Shown: positions 17,309 through 26,951, counted from the stretch's first letter. The stretch is 64,000 bases of DNA from Rhodococcus_F sp040656415 (GCF_040656415.1 NZ_JBFAMC010000001.1:2043746-2107745), one strand, 5' to 3'. The notes: generated by a model not told the origin, from the letters alone. Numbers and translations are program-made.

Positions 17309-17743
17309 ATGGGCAACGCAGCATTGTTCGGTGCACTCGCAGATGTCACCGCCGCCATGCACATGACCTTCATCCTGTATGTCGTGCTCGGCGGCTTCCT
17401 CGCGTGGCGCTGGCCGCGCACGATCGTTCTTCACGTTGCCGCCGCAACGTGGGGATTCACCGGTCTCCTCGTCGGCATCGACTGCCCGTTGACACACCTC
17501 GAGAGTTGGGCCCGGGTCCAGGCGGGGCAGAGCCCACTCCCCTCCACCGGATTCATCGACCACTACCTCACCGGGGTCGTCTATCCCCAGGCTGCTGCGG
17601 GGTTGGTCCAAACCCTGGTGGCGCTCGGCGTCATCGTTTCTTGGCTCGGGTACATAGTTCTCCGGATCAGGGCCCGTGGAACTGCCACAGCGCAGCACCG
17701 CAGCCTCCAGTTCTCACACAGCCCTCACCACACCGGCGGTTGA
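17309..17743 (+). CDS. DUF2784 family membrane protein
   Basis: 144 residues. AAGGGGG lies seven bases before the ATG. Family features: an N-terminal ADVTAAMHMTFILYVVLGGF helix, GIDCPLTHLE after the third hydrophobic segment, and FIDHYLTGVVYP before the last helix, giving about four membrane helices. The conserved cysteine and histidine hint at cofactor or metal binding, but no function is known. The C-terminus is short and polar. Confidence 0.88.
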   Translation: MGNAALFGALADVTAAMHMTFILYVVLGGFLAWRWPRTIVLHVAAATWGFTGLLVGIDCPLTHLESWARVQAGQSPLPSTGFIDHYLTGVVYPQAAAGLVQTLVALGVIVSWLGYIVLRIRARGTATAQHRSLQFSHSPHHTGG

Positions 17744-17909
17744 TTTCTCCCAATCCGGTTCACGGTTCGGTGCCATGACCGCCGGCATATTCCGTTGCGT
17801 TCTAAGTATTTTCAACTTCGCGTGCCGCCAGCGCTTGGATTCGCGAGGCGCACCATCACCACAGCAATGCCCTTCCAGACAGCCGCCACCCGACTAGTAG
17901 GGTCATGCC

Positions 17910-19154
17910 ATGACCGACAGCACACGTGAACTTGACCTTGTCGTATACGGGGCCACCGGCTTCGTAGGCAAGCTTCTCGCCGACTACCTTGCGCAACACG
18001 CTCCGGACGGCGTCCGCATCGCGCTCGCGGGACGATCTGCCGCCAAACTCGAGTCGGTGCGATCCTCCCTCGGCCCGAGAGCAGCCGAGTGGCCCGTGAT
18101 AGTTGCCGATTCCGACGACTCCGACGCAATCGCGGATATGGCGCGCCGTACCCGTGTCGTTGCAACCACGGTGGGCCCCTACGCGAAATACGGACACGGC
18201 CTAGCCGCGGCGTGTGCGGACTCGGGTACCGACTATGTGGACTTGACCGGTGAGGTTCTATTCGTCCGCGACAGCATCGATGCCAACCACGATCGGGCTC
18301 GTGAGACCGGCGCCCGGATCGTGCACTCCTGCGGGTTCGACTCGATACCGTCCGATCTGGGCACGCACGTGCTGTATGAGGCCGTGCAGGCCGCCGGCGC
18401 CGGCGAACTCACCGATACAACACTCGTTGTCACGTCCATGCGCGGTGGAGTGAGCGGCGGCACGATCGATTCGATGCGCACCCAAGTCGATGTGTCGAAG
18501 AAGAATCCGTCGTTGCGTCGCCTCGCGGCCTCACCGTACTCGCTGAGCCCCGACCGCTCACGGGAACCGGACCTCGGAAAGCAACCCGACATGACCGTGG
18601 TGAAGGGAGGCGACGTCGCACCCGAGGTGAAGGGGTGGCAGGCACCCTTCGTCATGGCGTCCTACAACACTCGGATAGTGCGTCGCAGCAACGCACTCCG
18701 CGATTGGGCCTACGGGCGGAAGTTCAAGTACCGCGAGGTGATGAGCGTCGGGTCCTCCCCCGCTTCGCCAGTGCTCGCGGGTGCGGTCGCCGCCGGACTC
18801 GGCGGTCTGCTCGTCGGCATGACGCTCGCGCCCACCCGATACGTTCTCGACCGCGTCCTGCCCTCACCTGGTGAAGGTCCCAGCGAGGAAAGCCAGCGCA
18901 AGGGCCACTTCACGGTGGACCTGTACACGACCACGACGAGCGGCGCCCGGTACACGTCACGAGTGGGGGCGAAGGGCGACCCCGGATACAGCGCCACCGC
19001 GGTCATGCTTGGAGAATCCGCACTGAGCCTCGTCCTCGGTGGTGACGCGCTGCCGGACGCCGCCGGGGTCCTCACACCCGCAACGGCTTTGGGTGACGTT
19101 CTGGTGAACCGGCTACGCGATGCCGGATTCGAGATCTCCGCGCGAAAACTGTGA
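17910..19154 (+). CDS. Saccharopine dehydrogenase-like / trans-acting enoyl reductase family protein
   Basis: 414 residues. The N-terminal Rossmann fold starts LDLVVYGATGFVGKLLADYL (G-x2-G-x2-G), followed by GRSAAKLESV. DYVDLTGEVLFVRD and ARIVHSCGFDSIPSDLG are hallmarks of the mycobacterial trans-acting enoyl reductase / saccharopine-dehydrogenase-like group (for example Rv2449c or Rv2953). A hydrophobic stretch around residues 285-310 may contact membrane or lipid. A role in lipid metabolism is probable by family; the substrate is not inferable. A strong hairpin follows the stop. Confidence 0.88.
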   Translation: MTDSTRELDLVVYGATGFVGKLLADYLAQHAPDGVRIALAGRSAAKLESVRSSLGPRAAEWPVIVADSDDSDAIADMARRTRVVATTVGPYAKYGHGLAAACADSGTDYVDLTGEVLFVRDSIDANHDRARETGARIVHSCGFDSIPSDLGTHVLYEAVQAAGAGELTDTTLVVTSMRGGVSGGTIDSMRTQVDVSKKNPSLRRLAASPYSLSPDRSREPDLGKQPDMTVVKGGDVAPEVKGWQAPFVMASYNTRIVRRSNALRDWAYGRKFKYREVMSVGSSPASPVLAGAVAAGLGGLLVGMTLAPTRYVLDRVLPSPGEGPSEESQRKGHFTVDLYTTTTSGARYTSRVGAKGDPGYSATAVMLGESALSLVLGGDALPDAAGVLTPATALGDVLVNRLRDAGFEISARKL

Positions 19155-19160
19155 GTCGAT

Positions 19161-19194
19161 GGGCGCGTGCGGTGGATCGTCACCGCACGCGCCC
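19161..19194 (+). terminator. Terminator hairpin after the saccharopine-dehydrogenase-like gene
   Basis: GGGCGCGTGCGGTG (19161-19174) pairs perfectly with CACCGCACGCGCCC (19181-19194) around a 6-base loop. There is no clear T run, as is usual in high-GC actinobacteria. Confidence 0.75.
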
Positions 19195-19397
19195 ACCTCC
19201 TCGCTTGCCAGACCTCACGCGCAACTCGGCTCTTCAGCAGCAGGTGCGAAAGCTCGCGCAGTCCGACACCCACACACGGTCCCGGAGTCCTCACCCGCTC
19301 ACGCCCACTGCGGCGGCCCCTTCGGCTAACTCTCGGCACCCCCGGGCGCATCACTACACTGCTAGGGGAAACATCGGACAGCAGCAGGAGAAAGTAC

Positions 19398-21164
19398 GTG
19401 GGGCAGCATCGCGACGACTCGCGCGCCAGAGGTATCAGCAAGGGGCCCGTGATCGCGCTAGGTCTGGTCGCCGTGCTCGTCCTGGGAGTAGTCTTCTGGT
19501 TCCAACTCCGCGACCGAATCACCCACCAGGGGATTGCTGCTGCCAACGCATGTGTCGAAGGTGACTCCGTGCTCGCGGTCGCCGCTGATCCCGACATTGC
19601 ACCCCAGATCCAGACGCTCGCCGACCGCTACAGCGCAACTGGGCCGGTTGTCCGCGACCACTGCGTGACGGTGACGGTCACATCCGTAGCCTCGGATACG
19701 GTCCGCAATGCCCTGTCCGTAGGCATGAATGGCACCTGGGACACAGCCGTACTCGGTCCTCGCCCGGCACTGTGGATCCCGTCGAGTTCGCATTCGGTGA
19801 GTCAGATTTCAGAAGCCGGAGTAATCGACGGCGAGCCGCGCGGCCTGGCGACCAGTCCCGTGGTTCTCGCGGTGGGGCCGGACATCGAAAGTGCCCTGGC
19901 GGCAGCGTCCGTCGACTGGAACGATCTGCCGTCGCTGCAGAGCGGCAATGATTCCATTCCACCCCTCGGCATGGCACTTCCCGGAGGGCCAGGCGCGGAG
20001 AGCACCGAAATGGCAGTGGAATCCATCGCCGCCGCGGTTGCGGGTAGCGCGGCAGGCCCGGTGACGCCGGAGCAGGCGCGCTCCACACCAGTTACGTCCG
20101 CGCTCAGCGAGTTGGTACTCGGCTACGAAGCCGTTCCAGGAGCAAAGCCGACGACGACACGGGACGCGCTCACCACACTTGCTCAGCAGGGTGACCCGAC
20201 CGCAGCCGGGATCCACGCGGTCGCCGCCACCGAGCAGCAGGTCTACCAGACGCTGCGTCAGATTCCCGGGACCGACCTCACCGCATACCTACCCCGGGGT
20301 GCGACACCCGTCGCCGATCACCCCGCGGTCATCCTGTCCGGTCAGGCGATCGACGAGACACAGAGTCGCGCCGCAGCACAGTTCGCGGACTTCGTGCGTC
20401 AACCCGAGCAGGCGCGAGTGTTGGCTGATGCAGGGTTCCGCGTCGATGGACTGGAACATCCCGGCGACACCACACTCACCTTCCCCAGTTTCGAATCCGC
20501 CCTGGTTCCGGCCGATGCCGCGGCCGCCACTGATTTGATGCAGGTGATCCAGAATCCGGTCATCGAACGCACATCGACGATCTTGCTCGACGTGTCCAGT
20601 TCGATGGGTGACCAGGAAGGATCCGCAACGCGCCTGGAGAACACAACGGCGGCTTTGATAGACCGGCTCGATCAATCCCCGGACACGTTGAATCTCGGGT
20701 TGTGGGAGTACAGCACAAACCTCAGCGATTCCCGGCCCTACAACATTCTCGTCGCAACCGGACCCGTCTCCGGAGGCGGCTACATCGAGGGAACCAGAAG
20801 ACAGGCCCTGCGCAACCGGCTTGCGAGAGCGGAACCGGCTACCGGTTCCGCAACCTACGCTTCGCTCGAAGCCATTTACGAGAATGCAGTCGACGGATAC
20901 ACACCGGACCGTATCAACTCGGTCCTGCTCATCACCGACAGCGGCAATGATGACGACTCCGTCACCAGTGAGGCTCTACTCACGTCGATCGCCGAGACTT
21001 TTACACCTTCGGCGCCCGTGCGCATCGATATCGTGACGATCGGCCAGAATCCCGACCTCGAGACCCTGCAGATGGTGGCCGATCGCACCGGCGGCTCACT
21101 CGAGCAGATCGAATCCTCCGACGGCCCCGCATTGCAGATCGCAATCGACAAGCTCCTGTCATGA
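19398..21164 (+). CDS. Membrane-anchored substrate-binding and VWA-domain protein
   Basis: 588 residues from GTG 19398, with AGGAG seven bases upstream; earlier in-frame starts lack a ribosome site. One transmembrane helix (about residues 17-36) anchors the protein, leaving the rest outside. Residues about 50-385 resemble an extracellular solute-binding domain, with segments such as VLAVAADPDIAPQIQTLADRY and VADHPAVILSGQ. A von Willebrand A domain follows from about 390, with the metal-site motif DVSSSMGD and later LLITDSGND. Solute-binding/VWA fusions of this kind are widespread in actinobacteria but have no defined function. Its stop overlaps the start of the metallophosphoesterase gene by four bases, so the two are coupled. 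Confidence 0.85.
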   Translation: MGQHRDDSRARGISKGPVIALGLVAVLVLGVVFWFQLRDRITHQGIAAANACVEGDSVLAVAADPDIAPQIQTLADRYSATGPVVRDHCVTVTVTSVASDTVRNALSVGMNGTWDTAVLGPRPALWIPSSSHSVSQISEAGVIDGEPRGLATSPVVLAVGPDIESALAAASVDWNDLPSLQSGNDSIPPLGMALPGGPGAESTEMAVESIAAAVAGSAAGPVTPEQARSTPVTSALSELVLGYEAVPGAKPTTTRDALTTLAQQGDPTAAGIHAVAATEQQVYQTLRQIPGTDLTAYLPRGATPVADHPAVILSGQAIDETQSRAAAQFADFVRQPEQARVLADAGFRVDGLEHPGDTTLTFPSFESALVPADAAAATDLMQVIQNPVIERTSTILLDVSSSMGDQEGSATRLENTTAALIDRLDQSPDTLNLGLWEYSTNLSDSRPYNILVATGPVSGGGYIEGTRRQALRNRLARAEPATGSATYASLEAIYENAVDGYTPDRINSVLLITDSGNDDDSVTSEALLTSIAETFTPSAPVRIDIVTIGQNPDLETLQMVADRTGGSLEQIESSDGPALQIAIDKLLS

Positions 21165-22315
21165 CGACACTGCTGGCTTTCTCCGTATTCCTGGCGCTGC
21201 TCACGTGGTGGCTGCACCGCCGACTCGTTCGGGCCACTCGGATGCCCCGTCCGTGGTCGACCATCGTCGACGTCGTTCTCGTAGCTCTCTGGGTTCTCGC
21301 CACCATCGGTGTCGGCAGCGGCGACGTCTTCGACCCCGCATGGGCGCGTTTCCCTGGCTACCTGGGCTGGGTGTGGCTCGGCATCGGCTTCTATCTGGTA
21401 CTCGGACTGGTTCTGGTGCTGCTGCTGTCACCGGCGACACGACTCGTCGGACGTCTGCGACATGCTGACAACGGTGAACGTGTCGACCTGTCCCGGCGGC
21501 GAAGTCTGCGTCTGGCCACCGCTCTCGTCGTGGTAGGTGCTGTCGGTGCCGCGGGCTTCGGAGCGTCGGCGGCCGCCCGCCCACGGATCGTGCAAGTGCG
21601 GGTGCCGTTGCGGCGCCTTCCCGTCGAGTTCGACGGCGTTCGCGTAGCCCTCGTGTCCGACCTCCACGTCGGGCCGGCGCGTGGAGTCGGATTCACTCGA
21701 CAGGCAGTCGACCTGGTGAACTCCGAGAAGCCGGATCTCGTCGCGATCGTCGGTGATCTGGTAGACGGGACCGTTGCCAAGGTCGCACCCGATCTCGAGC
21801 CGCTCGCAGACCTCGAGGCCCCGCTCGGAGTATTCGGCGTCAGCGGCAATCACGAGTTCTATGCCGACGACGGTGGCCGGTGGCTCGATGTGTGGGACCG
21901 TCTCGGCATTCGCACCCTGCGCAACGAACACACGACAATCACCCGGGCAGGTGCGGCCATCGACATCGCGGGCGTCCACGACTACACGAGCCCAGACCCA
22001 TATAAGCCCGATCTTCACGCAGCTCTTTCCGGACACGACCCATCGACATTCGTCGTGCTCCTCGCTCATGAGCCACGGCAGGTTCTCGAGGCCTCCGATC
22101 TGGGAGTCGACCTGCAATTGTCCGGCCACACACATGGTGGGCAGATGTGGCCGGTTCGCTATCTTGTCACGCTGCAGCAGCCTTCGGTATCGGGCCTCGA
22201 CCGGATCGGCGACACCGTCCTCTACACCACGCGCGGTGTGGGTGCGTGGGGTCCGCCCGTGCGGGTGGGGGCCCCGCCGGAGATCACGATCCTCGAACTC
22301 GTGCGCGAGGACTGA
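21161..22315 (+). CDS. Membrane metallophosphoesterase
   Basis: 384 residues, starting at an ATGA overlap with the VWA gene. About four N-terminal hydrophobic helices (residues 1-150) precede a calcineurin-like phosphoesterase domain. Its metal-binding motifs are in order: LVSDLHVG, AIVGDLVDG, VSGNHEFY, LLAHEP and LSGHTHGGQMWP. This arrangement matches the YkuE/YaeI-type membrane phosphoesterases. The substrate (phospholipid or nucleotide phosphate) is unknown. Co-expression with the VWA protein suggests a joint envelope role. Confidence 0.92.
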   Translation: MTTLLAFSVFLALLTWWLHRRLVRATRMPRPWSTIVDVVLVALWVLATIGVGSGDVFDPAWARFPGYLGWVWLGIGFYLVLGLVLVLLLSPATRLVGRLRHADNGERVDLSRRRSLRLATALVVVGAVGAAGFGASAAARPRIVQVRVPLRRLPVEFDGVRVALVSDLHVGPARGVGFTRQAVDLVNSEKPDLVAIVGDLVDGTVAKVAPDLEPLADLEAPLGVFGVSGNHEFYADDGGRWLDVWDRLGIRTLRNEHTTITRAGAAIDIAGVHDYTSPDPYKPDLHAALSGHDPSTFVVLLAHEPRQVLEASDLGVDLQLSGHTHGGQMWPVRYLVTLQQPSVSGLDRIGDTVLYTTRGVGAWGPPVRVGAPPEITILELVRED

Positions 22316-22333
22316 TCCGGCAGGGCCCCACTG

Positions 22334-25186
22334 TCAGGCTCCTTCGAACGCCGAGATCGGTGGGCATGAGCACACCAGATTTCGGTCGCCGCGTGCACCG
22401 TCGATCCTCCGCACCGCAGGCCACACCTTCGGCCTGTTCTTACCGCGGGGGAACACGGCTGTCTCGCGGGAGTACGGGTGGTTCCACTCGGCTGCGATGC
22501 ACCCGGCTGTGTGCGGGGCCCCGCGCAGTGGGTTGTCGTCCACCGGCCACTCCCCCGAGCCCACGCGGTCGATCTCGGCGCGGATCGCGATCATCGCCTC
22601 GCAGAACTCATCGATCTCCTCGAGATTCTCGCTCTCGGTTGGTTCCACCATCAACGTGCCCGCCACCGGGAAACTCATGGTCGGTGCGTGGAACCCGTAG
22701 TCGGCGAGGCGCTTTGCGACGTCGTCGACAGTCACACCGGTGTCCTTGGTGATCTGACGCAGGTCGAGGATGCACTCGTGCGCCACCATTCCGCCCTCGC
22801 CCGTGTAGAGCACGGGAAAGTACTCGTCCAGACGACGTGCGATGTAGTTGGCCGAGGCGATAGCGGTGAGGCTGGCCCGGCGCAGGCCCACGGCACCCAT
22901 CATCCGGATGTACGCCCAGGTGATCGGCAAGATCGATGCACTGCCGTAGGGGGCTGCGGATACCGGGCCGGCAGTGCCGAGTTCGGGGGCGAAGGGGTGA
23001 CCCGGCAGAAACGGCGCGAGATGCGAGCGAACACCGATCGGACCGACGCCCGGGCCGCCGCCGCCGTGCGGTATGCAGAATGTCTTGTGCAGGTTGAGAT
23101 GGCTCACGTCCCCGCCGAAACGGCCAGGCCGGGCGAGTCCGACGAGAGCGTTGAGGTTGGCACCATCGACGTAGACCTGCCCGCCGGCATCGTGGACTTC
23201 AGCACAGATGTCAGCGATCTCATGCTCGTACACCCCATGCGTCGACGGGTAAGTGATCATGATCGCAGCCAAGCGTTCGGCATGATCTGCGATCTTCGCC
23301 CGAAGATCGTCGACATCCACATCTCCGTTGGGACGGCATGCGACGACCTCGACGCGCATGCCTGCCATCACAGCGGATGCGGCGTTGGTGCCGTGCGCAC
23401 TCGACGGGATGAGGCAGGTGTCTCGATGGTCGTCGTTGCGGCTGAGGTGATAGTTGCGGATCGCGAGCAATCCGGCGTATTCGCCCTGACTCCCAGCGTT
23501 CGGTTGCAGGCTGACCGCGTCGTAGCCAGTCACTGCCACAAGCCAATCCTCGAGGTCTTTGATGATGCGGAGGATTCCGGGGGCGTCCTCGGTAGGCGCA
23601 AACGGGTGCAATCCAGCAAACGCCGGCCACGTGATTGCTTCCATCTCTGCGGCGGCATTGAGCTTCATGGTGCACGAACCGAGGGGAATCATGCTGCGGT
23701 CGAGTGCGATGTCCTTGTCCGACAGCGCCCGCAGGTATCGCATCATCGCGGTCTCGGTGCGGTACCGGGTGAACGCTTCGTGTTGCAGGTAATGAGAGCC
23801 GCGGAGTTGCGCATCGGGAACAGGAATCCCTTCCTGCGAGACTGCGGCGCCGGCGCCACCGAACGCAGCCAGCACCGTTGCCAGGTCGGCCTCCGTCGTG
23901 GCCTCGTCACAAGAGATACCGACATGATCAGTGTCGACGAACCGGAGGTTGATCCCCGATGCCTTCGCCCGGGCTACAACGTCCGCGGCTTGGCCCGGCA
24001 CGTGCACGAGAACAGTATCGAAGAATTGATCGTGAACCACCGTGACGCCCAGCTTCCGCAAGGCAGCCGCAAGAGAATGTGCCATGTTCGCAACGCGCAC
24101 AGCGATGGCTTTCAGTCCCTCGGCACCGTGATAGCTGGCGTACATGGCCGCGAGAATCGCGAGCAGTACCTGCGCAGTACAGATGTTGGAAGTCGCCTTC
24201 TCCCGGCGAATGTGCTGCTCACGAGTCTGCAGGGCCAGGCGGTAGGCCGCGTCACCGTCGGCGTCGACAGAAACACCCACCAAACGTCCCGGCAACTGGC
24301 GGGCGTGTTTGGTGTGCACGGCGAGATAACCGGCGTGTGGGCCGCCGAAGCCCATCGGAACACCGAACCGCTGGGTGGTGCCGAAGCACGCATCCGCACC
24401 GATCTCTCCGGGAGGTGTGACAAGAGTGAGGGCCAGCAGGTCGGCACCGACGGCCACCAGGGCGCCGCGCTCGTGGGCCGCGGCGATCGTGCTGGTGTAG
24501 TCGACGATACGTCCGGATGCTCCGGGTAGCTGCCCGAGAACACCGAAGAAGTCACCCTCCGGCAGTCCCTCGGACAAGTCCGCTACCACGATCTCGATAC
24601 CGAGGGGCTCCGCTCTCGTCTCGATCACCGCAAGAGTCTGCGGGAAGAGGTCGGCGTCCACCACGAACCTAGAAGACGTGCTCCTGCTCGCCCGTCGAAG
24701 TAGGGTCATCGCCTCAGCGGCGGCGGTCGCTTCGTCGAGCATTGACGAGTTGGCGACCTCCATGCCGGTGAGGTCGGCAACCATCGTCTGGAAATTGAGC
24801 AGAGCCTCGAGGCGACCCTGACTGATCTCGGGCTGGTAGGGGGTATAAGCCGTGTACCAGGCCGGATTCTCGATGATGTTCCGGACCAGGACGGGCGGGG
24901 TGAGGGTGTCGTAGTAGCCGAGTCCTATCATCGACTTCGCCACCGTATTCTGCGCGGCCAGCGCAGATAGTTCGGCCAGCGTCTCATGTTCGGATACCGG
25001 CGTCGGCAATGCGTCGAGACCGTCAGCGATTCCACGCGAAACCCCGTCCAAGATGGCGGCGGGAACCGCCTTCGACGCAAGATCGTCGAGCGACTCAGCT
25101 CCGATCAGTTCGAGGATGTGCGCAAGTTCCGCAGCATTCGGGCCCACGTGACGGTCGGCGAATGTACGGCTTCCAGCGTCGATCAC
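22334..25186 (-). CDS. gcvP: Glycine dehydrogenase (decarboxylating), P-protein
   Basis: 950 residues, the single-chain form. This PLP enzyme decarboxylates glycine and passes the aminomethyl group to the lipoyl arm of GcvH, which is encoded at 28655-29059. The N-terminal half starts with DAGSRTFADRHVGP. The PLP lysine is in LNLHKTFCIPHGGGGPG in the C-terminal half, and the usual C-terminal RNLVCSCPP is present. The GTG start at 25186 has GGGAG five bases upstream. The leader carries a tandem glycine riboswitch, so expression should rise with glycine. No gcvT lies in the window. Confidence 0.98.
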   Translation of the reverse strand: MIDAGSRTFADRHVGPNAAELAHILELIGAESLDDLASKAVPAAILDGVSRGIADGLDALPTPVSEHETLAELSALAAQNTVAKSMIGLGYYDTLTPPVLVRNIIENPAWYTAYTPYQPEISQGRLEALLNFQTMVADLTGMEVANSSMLDEATAAAEAMTLLRRASRSTSSRFVVDADLFPQTLAVIETRAEPLGIEIVVADLSEGLPEGDFFGVLGQLPGASGRIVDYTSTIAAAHERGALVAVGADLLALTLVTPPGEIGADACFGTTQRFGVPMGFGGPHAGYLAVHTKHARQLPGRLVGVSVDADGDAAYRLALQTREQHIRREKATSNICTAQVLLAILAAMYASYHGAEGLKAIAVRVANMAHSLAAALRKLGVTVVHDQFFDTVLVHVPGQAADVVARAKASGINLRFVDTDHVGISCDEATTEADLATVLAAFGGAGAAVSQEGIPVPDAQLRGSHYLQHEAFTRYRTETAMMRYLRALSDKDIALDRSMIPLGSCTMKLNAAAEMEAITWPAFAGLHPFAPTEDAPGILRIIKDLEDWLVAVTGYDAVSLQPNAGSQGEYAGLLAIRNYHLSRNDDHRDTCLIPSSAHGTNAASAVMAGMRVEVVACRPNGDVDVDDLRAKIADHAERLAAIMITYPSTHGVYEHEIADICAEVHDAGGQVYVDGANLNALVGLARPGRFGGDVSHLNLHKTFCIPHGGGGPGVGPIGVRSHLAPFLPGHPFAPELGTAGPVSAAPYGSASILPITWAYIRMMGAVGLRRASLTAIASANYIARRLDEYFPVLYTGEGGMVAHECILDLRQITKDTGVTVDDVAKRLADYGFHAPTMSFPVAGTLMVEPTESENLEEIDEFCEAMIAIRAEIDRVGSGEWPVDDNPLRGAPHTAGCIAAEWNHPYSRETAVFPRGKNRPKVWPAVRRIDGARGDRNLVCSCPPISAFEGA

Positions 25187-25243
25187 GACAACTCCCAGCA
25201 GTTCGGAGGATCAGGACACGCACCGCCTGGCGGTACGTCCCTC

Positions 25244-25472
25244 CCCCTCTGTCGCCTGCTCGGGTCGAGCGCCTGAGAGATTCGGTGCCGTCGTTGGCGA
25301 TGACGACCCTTTCCCCGTCGGCGGGTGGGTGCTCCCACCGCTTTCCAGAGGCGTCGGAGCCCGCACGGTCCTGTCTGCCTGAGAGATTGACGGGGAGGTA
25401 TTGCTCCTTCGGCGTCCGGACCCCCACAAGACTGCTGACAGTGCATGCGGTGCCCGAAACTCTCCCGCACGG
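25244..25472 (-). promoter_or_regulatory. Tandem glycine riboswitch upstream of gcvP
   Basis: Read on the minus strand, two aptamer-like units each end with the hallmark TCTCAGGC (plus-strand GCCTGAGAGATT at about 25272-25283 and 25379-25390). The first unit opens with GCGGGAGAGTTTC and contains GACGCCGAAGGAGCAA. The second opens with CTCTGGAAAGCG and contains CGCCGACGGGGAAAG. This is the classic cooperative glycine riboswitch layout, about 60 bases upstream of the gcvP start. An on-switch is expected; the exact 5' and 3' limits are estimates. Confidence 0.9.
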
Positions 25473-25546
25473 CGTCGACGCAACATCAGTCTATGCCAGG
25501 CCACTGACACGGTTACGCGCGGCGCCTTCTGTAGTGGACGCGCCGA

Positions 25547-26167
25547 CTAGCCCGTCTTGCGGTTCGCGCGATTCTTCCTGCGCGACGCCAACTCGTCCTC
25601 CGGGCTCTGCTCGCTCTCGCCGCCATCGGCGCGCTCTGCGGGGAAATCGGCTATGGTGCCTGTCAATTCGCGCATCGCACCGCTCACCGCGATCCCGAAC
25701 ACGCCCTGTCCTCCCTGAAGAAGGTCGACGACTTCCTCGGGCGATGTGCACTCGTAGACCGTGGTCCCATCCGAGAAGAGTGTGATCCTGGCCAGATCCC
25801 GAACACCACGCCTGCGAAGGTGATCGACGGCCACGCGGATGTTCTGTAAGGAAATTCCCGTATCGAGCAGGCGCTTGACGATCTTGAGGACAAGAATGTC
25901 TTTGAACGAGTACAGTCTTTGGCTGCCTGAACCCGCAGCGCTGCGAATGGATGGCACCACCAAAGACGTGCGAGCCCAGTAATCAAGCTGACGATATGTT
26001 ATGCCCGCGATCTGGCAGGCGATGGGGACGCGGTATCCGACAAGGTCGTCAGGCACGGTATCGTCCGGAAAGAGACCCGGTTGGATCTCTTCGGAGCTGA
26101 ATTCCGCCCCGGCAACGCTGTCGCCGGGCGCAAGATTCAGCGCATTTTCCTGCGGCCGATCTCCCAA
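25547..26167 (-). CDS. MerR-family transcriptional regulator (Rv1830-like)
   Basis: 206 residues. The TTG at 26167 is preferred because AGGGAG lies seven bases upstream; a TTG at 26203 would add 12 residues. The MerR-type winged helix is atypical and central (PIACQIAGITYRQLDYWARTSLVVPS, then RLYSFKDILVLKIVKRLLDTGI), followed by a helix-rich domain and a basic tail. It is located between the DUF151 nuclease gene and gcvP, as Rv1830 is in M. tuberculosis. In that species the family has been linked to growth and division control; the role here is inferred. Confidence 0.88.
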   Translation of the reverse strand: MGDRPQENALNLAPGDSVAGAEFSSEEIQPGLFPDDTVPDDLVGYRVPIACQIAGITYRQLDYWARTSLVVPSIRSAAGSGSQRLYSFKDILVLKIVKRLLDTGISLQNIRVAVDHLRRRGVRDLARITLFSDGTTVYECTSPEEVVDLLQGGQGVFGIAVSGAMRELTGTIADFPAERADGGESEQSPEDELASRRKNRANRKTG

Positions 26168-26203
26168 CTGACTACTCCCTCTCGCACGTTGCACTGAACC
26201 CAA

Positions 26204-26477
26204 CGATCAGCGCGTCTGTGACGCGCGCAGTCAATGTTCGCGGCGCATACACCACAACCACATTCGACAGGCGCGAGCACCACCAGTGACATCGAGCAAG
26301 TCCGTACCCCGAACCTATTCAGCGTACGCCCGACCTAATCCGCACGGCAGAAAATCGATCTGCACGACGGAAAATCACTACAGCGAACGCTATGACTCCG
26401 GCTAGTCGGGGTCAACGCAACGCGCCGAGTGAACCTGAACCGTTACTGCCCTGCCCAAGCGTTGGTCCGCCGCCGAC
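26204..26477. other. Intergenic region upstream of the second merR
   Basis: No gene seen. It contains an imperfect tandem pair near 26341-26375 (GCACGGCAGAAAATC and GCACGACGGAAAATC) and a small palindrome GACTCCGGCTAGTCGGGGTC near 26395-26414. These may be operator elements for one of the flanking MerR proteins; I cannot show this. Confidence 0.4.
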
Positions 26478-26951
26478 CTAACCGTCCGTAGCCTTGAAGT
26501 CGTCAGGTGAAACCGACTCGAGAAATTCTTTGAACTTCTCGACCTCGTCCTCACGCTCGTCCGGCATGACCAGACCCGCCTCGCTGAGGACTGCTTCGTC
26601 GGCGAAAATCGGGACCCCGATCCGGAGTGCGATGGCGATCGAGTCCGAAGGCCGAGCCGAGACGCGAATGTTCTCGTCGAATACGAGGTCGGCATAGAAC
26701 GTGCCCTCGCGGAGGTCGACGATACGAACTTCCTTGAGGGTACGACCGAAGGCTTCGATCAGGTTCTTGATCAGGTCGTGAGTGAGTGGACGTGCCGGCT
26801 CGACACCCTGCTGTTCGAGAGCGATCGCCGTGGCCTCGGTCTGGCCGATCCAGATGGGTAGATACCGTTCGCCCTCGGATTCGCGCAACAACAACACGGG
26901 TTGATTTTGGGGCTGCTCGACACGAACGCCGATTACGTGCATTTCGCTCAT
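26478..26951 (-). CDS. Bifunctional nuclease family protein (DUF151)
   Basis: 157 residues, starting MSEMHVIGVRVEQPQNQPV with GGAGG eight bases upstream. Conserved DUF151 motifs are PIWIGQTEATAIALEQQG, ARPLTHDLIKNLI, TFYADLVF and RPSDSIAIALR. The family is described as nuclease-like (DNase/RNase in plants); the bacterial role is unclear. It sits in the conserved GarA cluster between the two merR genes (Rv1829 position). Confidence 0.93.
   Translation of the reverse strand: MSEMHVIGVRVEQPQNQPVLLLRESEGERYLPIWIGQTEATAIALEQQGVEPARPLTHDLIKNLIEAFGRTLKEVRIVDLREGTFYADLVFDENIRVSARPSDSIAIALRIGVPIFADEAVLSEAGLVMPDEREDEVEKFKEFLESVSPDDFKATDG

Noticed and set aside
22478..24529. Long plus-strand open frame (683 codons)
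   Set aside because: It runs opposite gcvP and reads as low-information Arg/Val/Gly-rich sequence, typical of a high-GC shadow.
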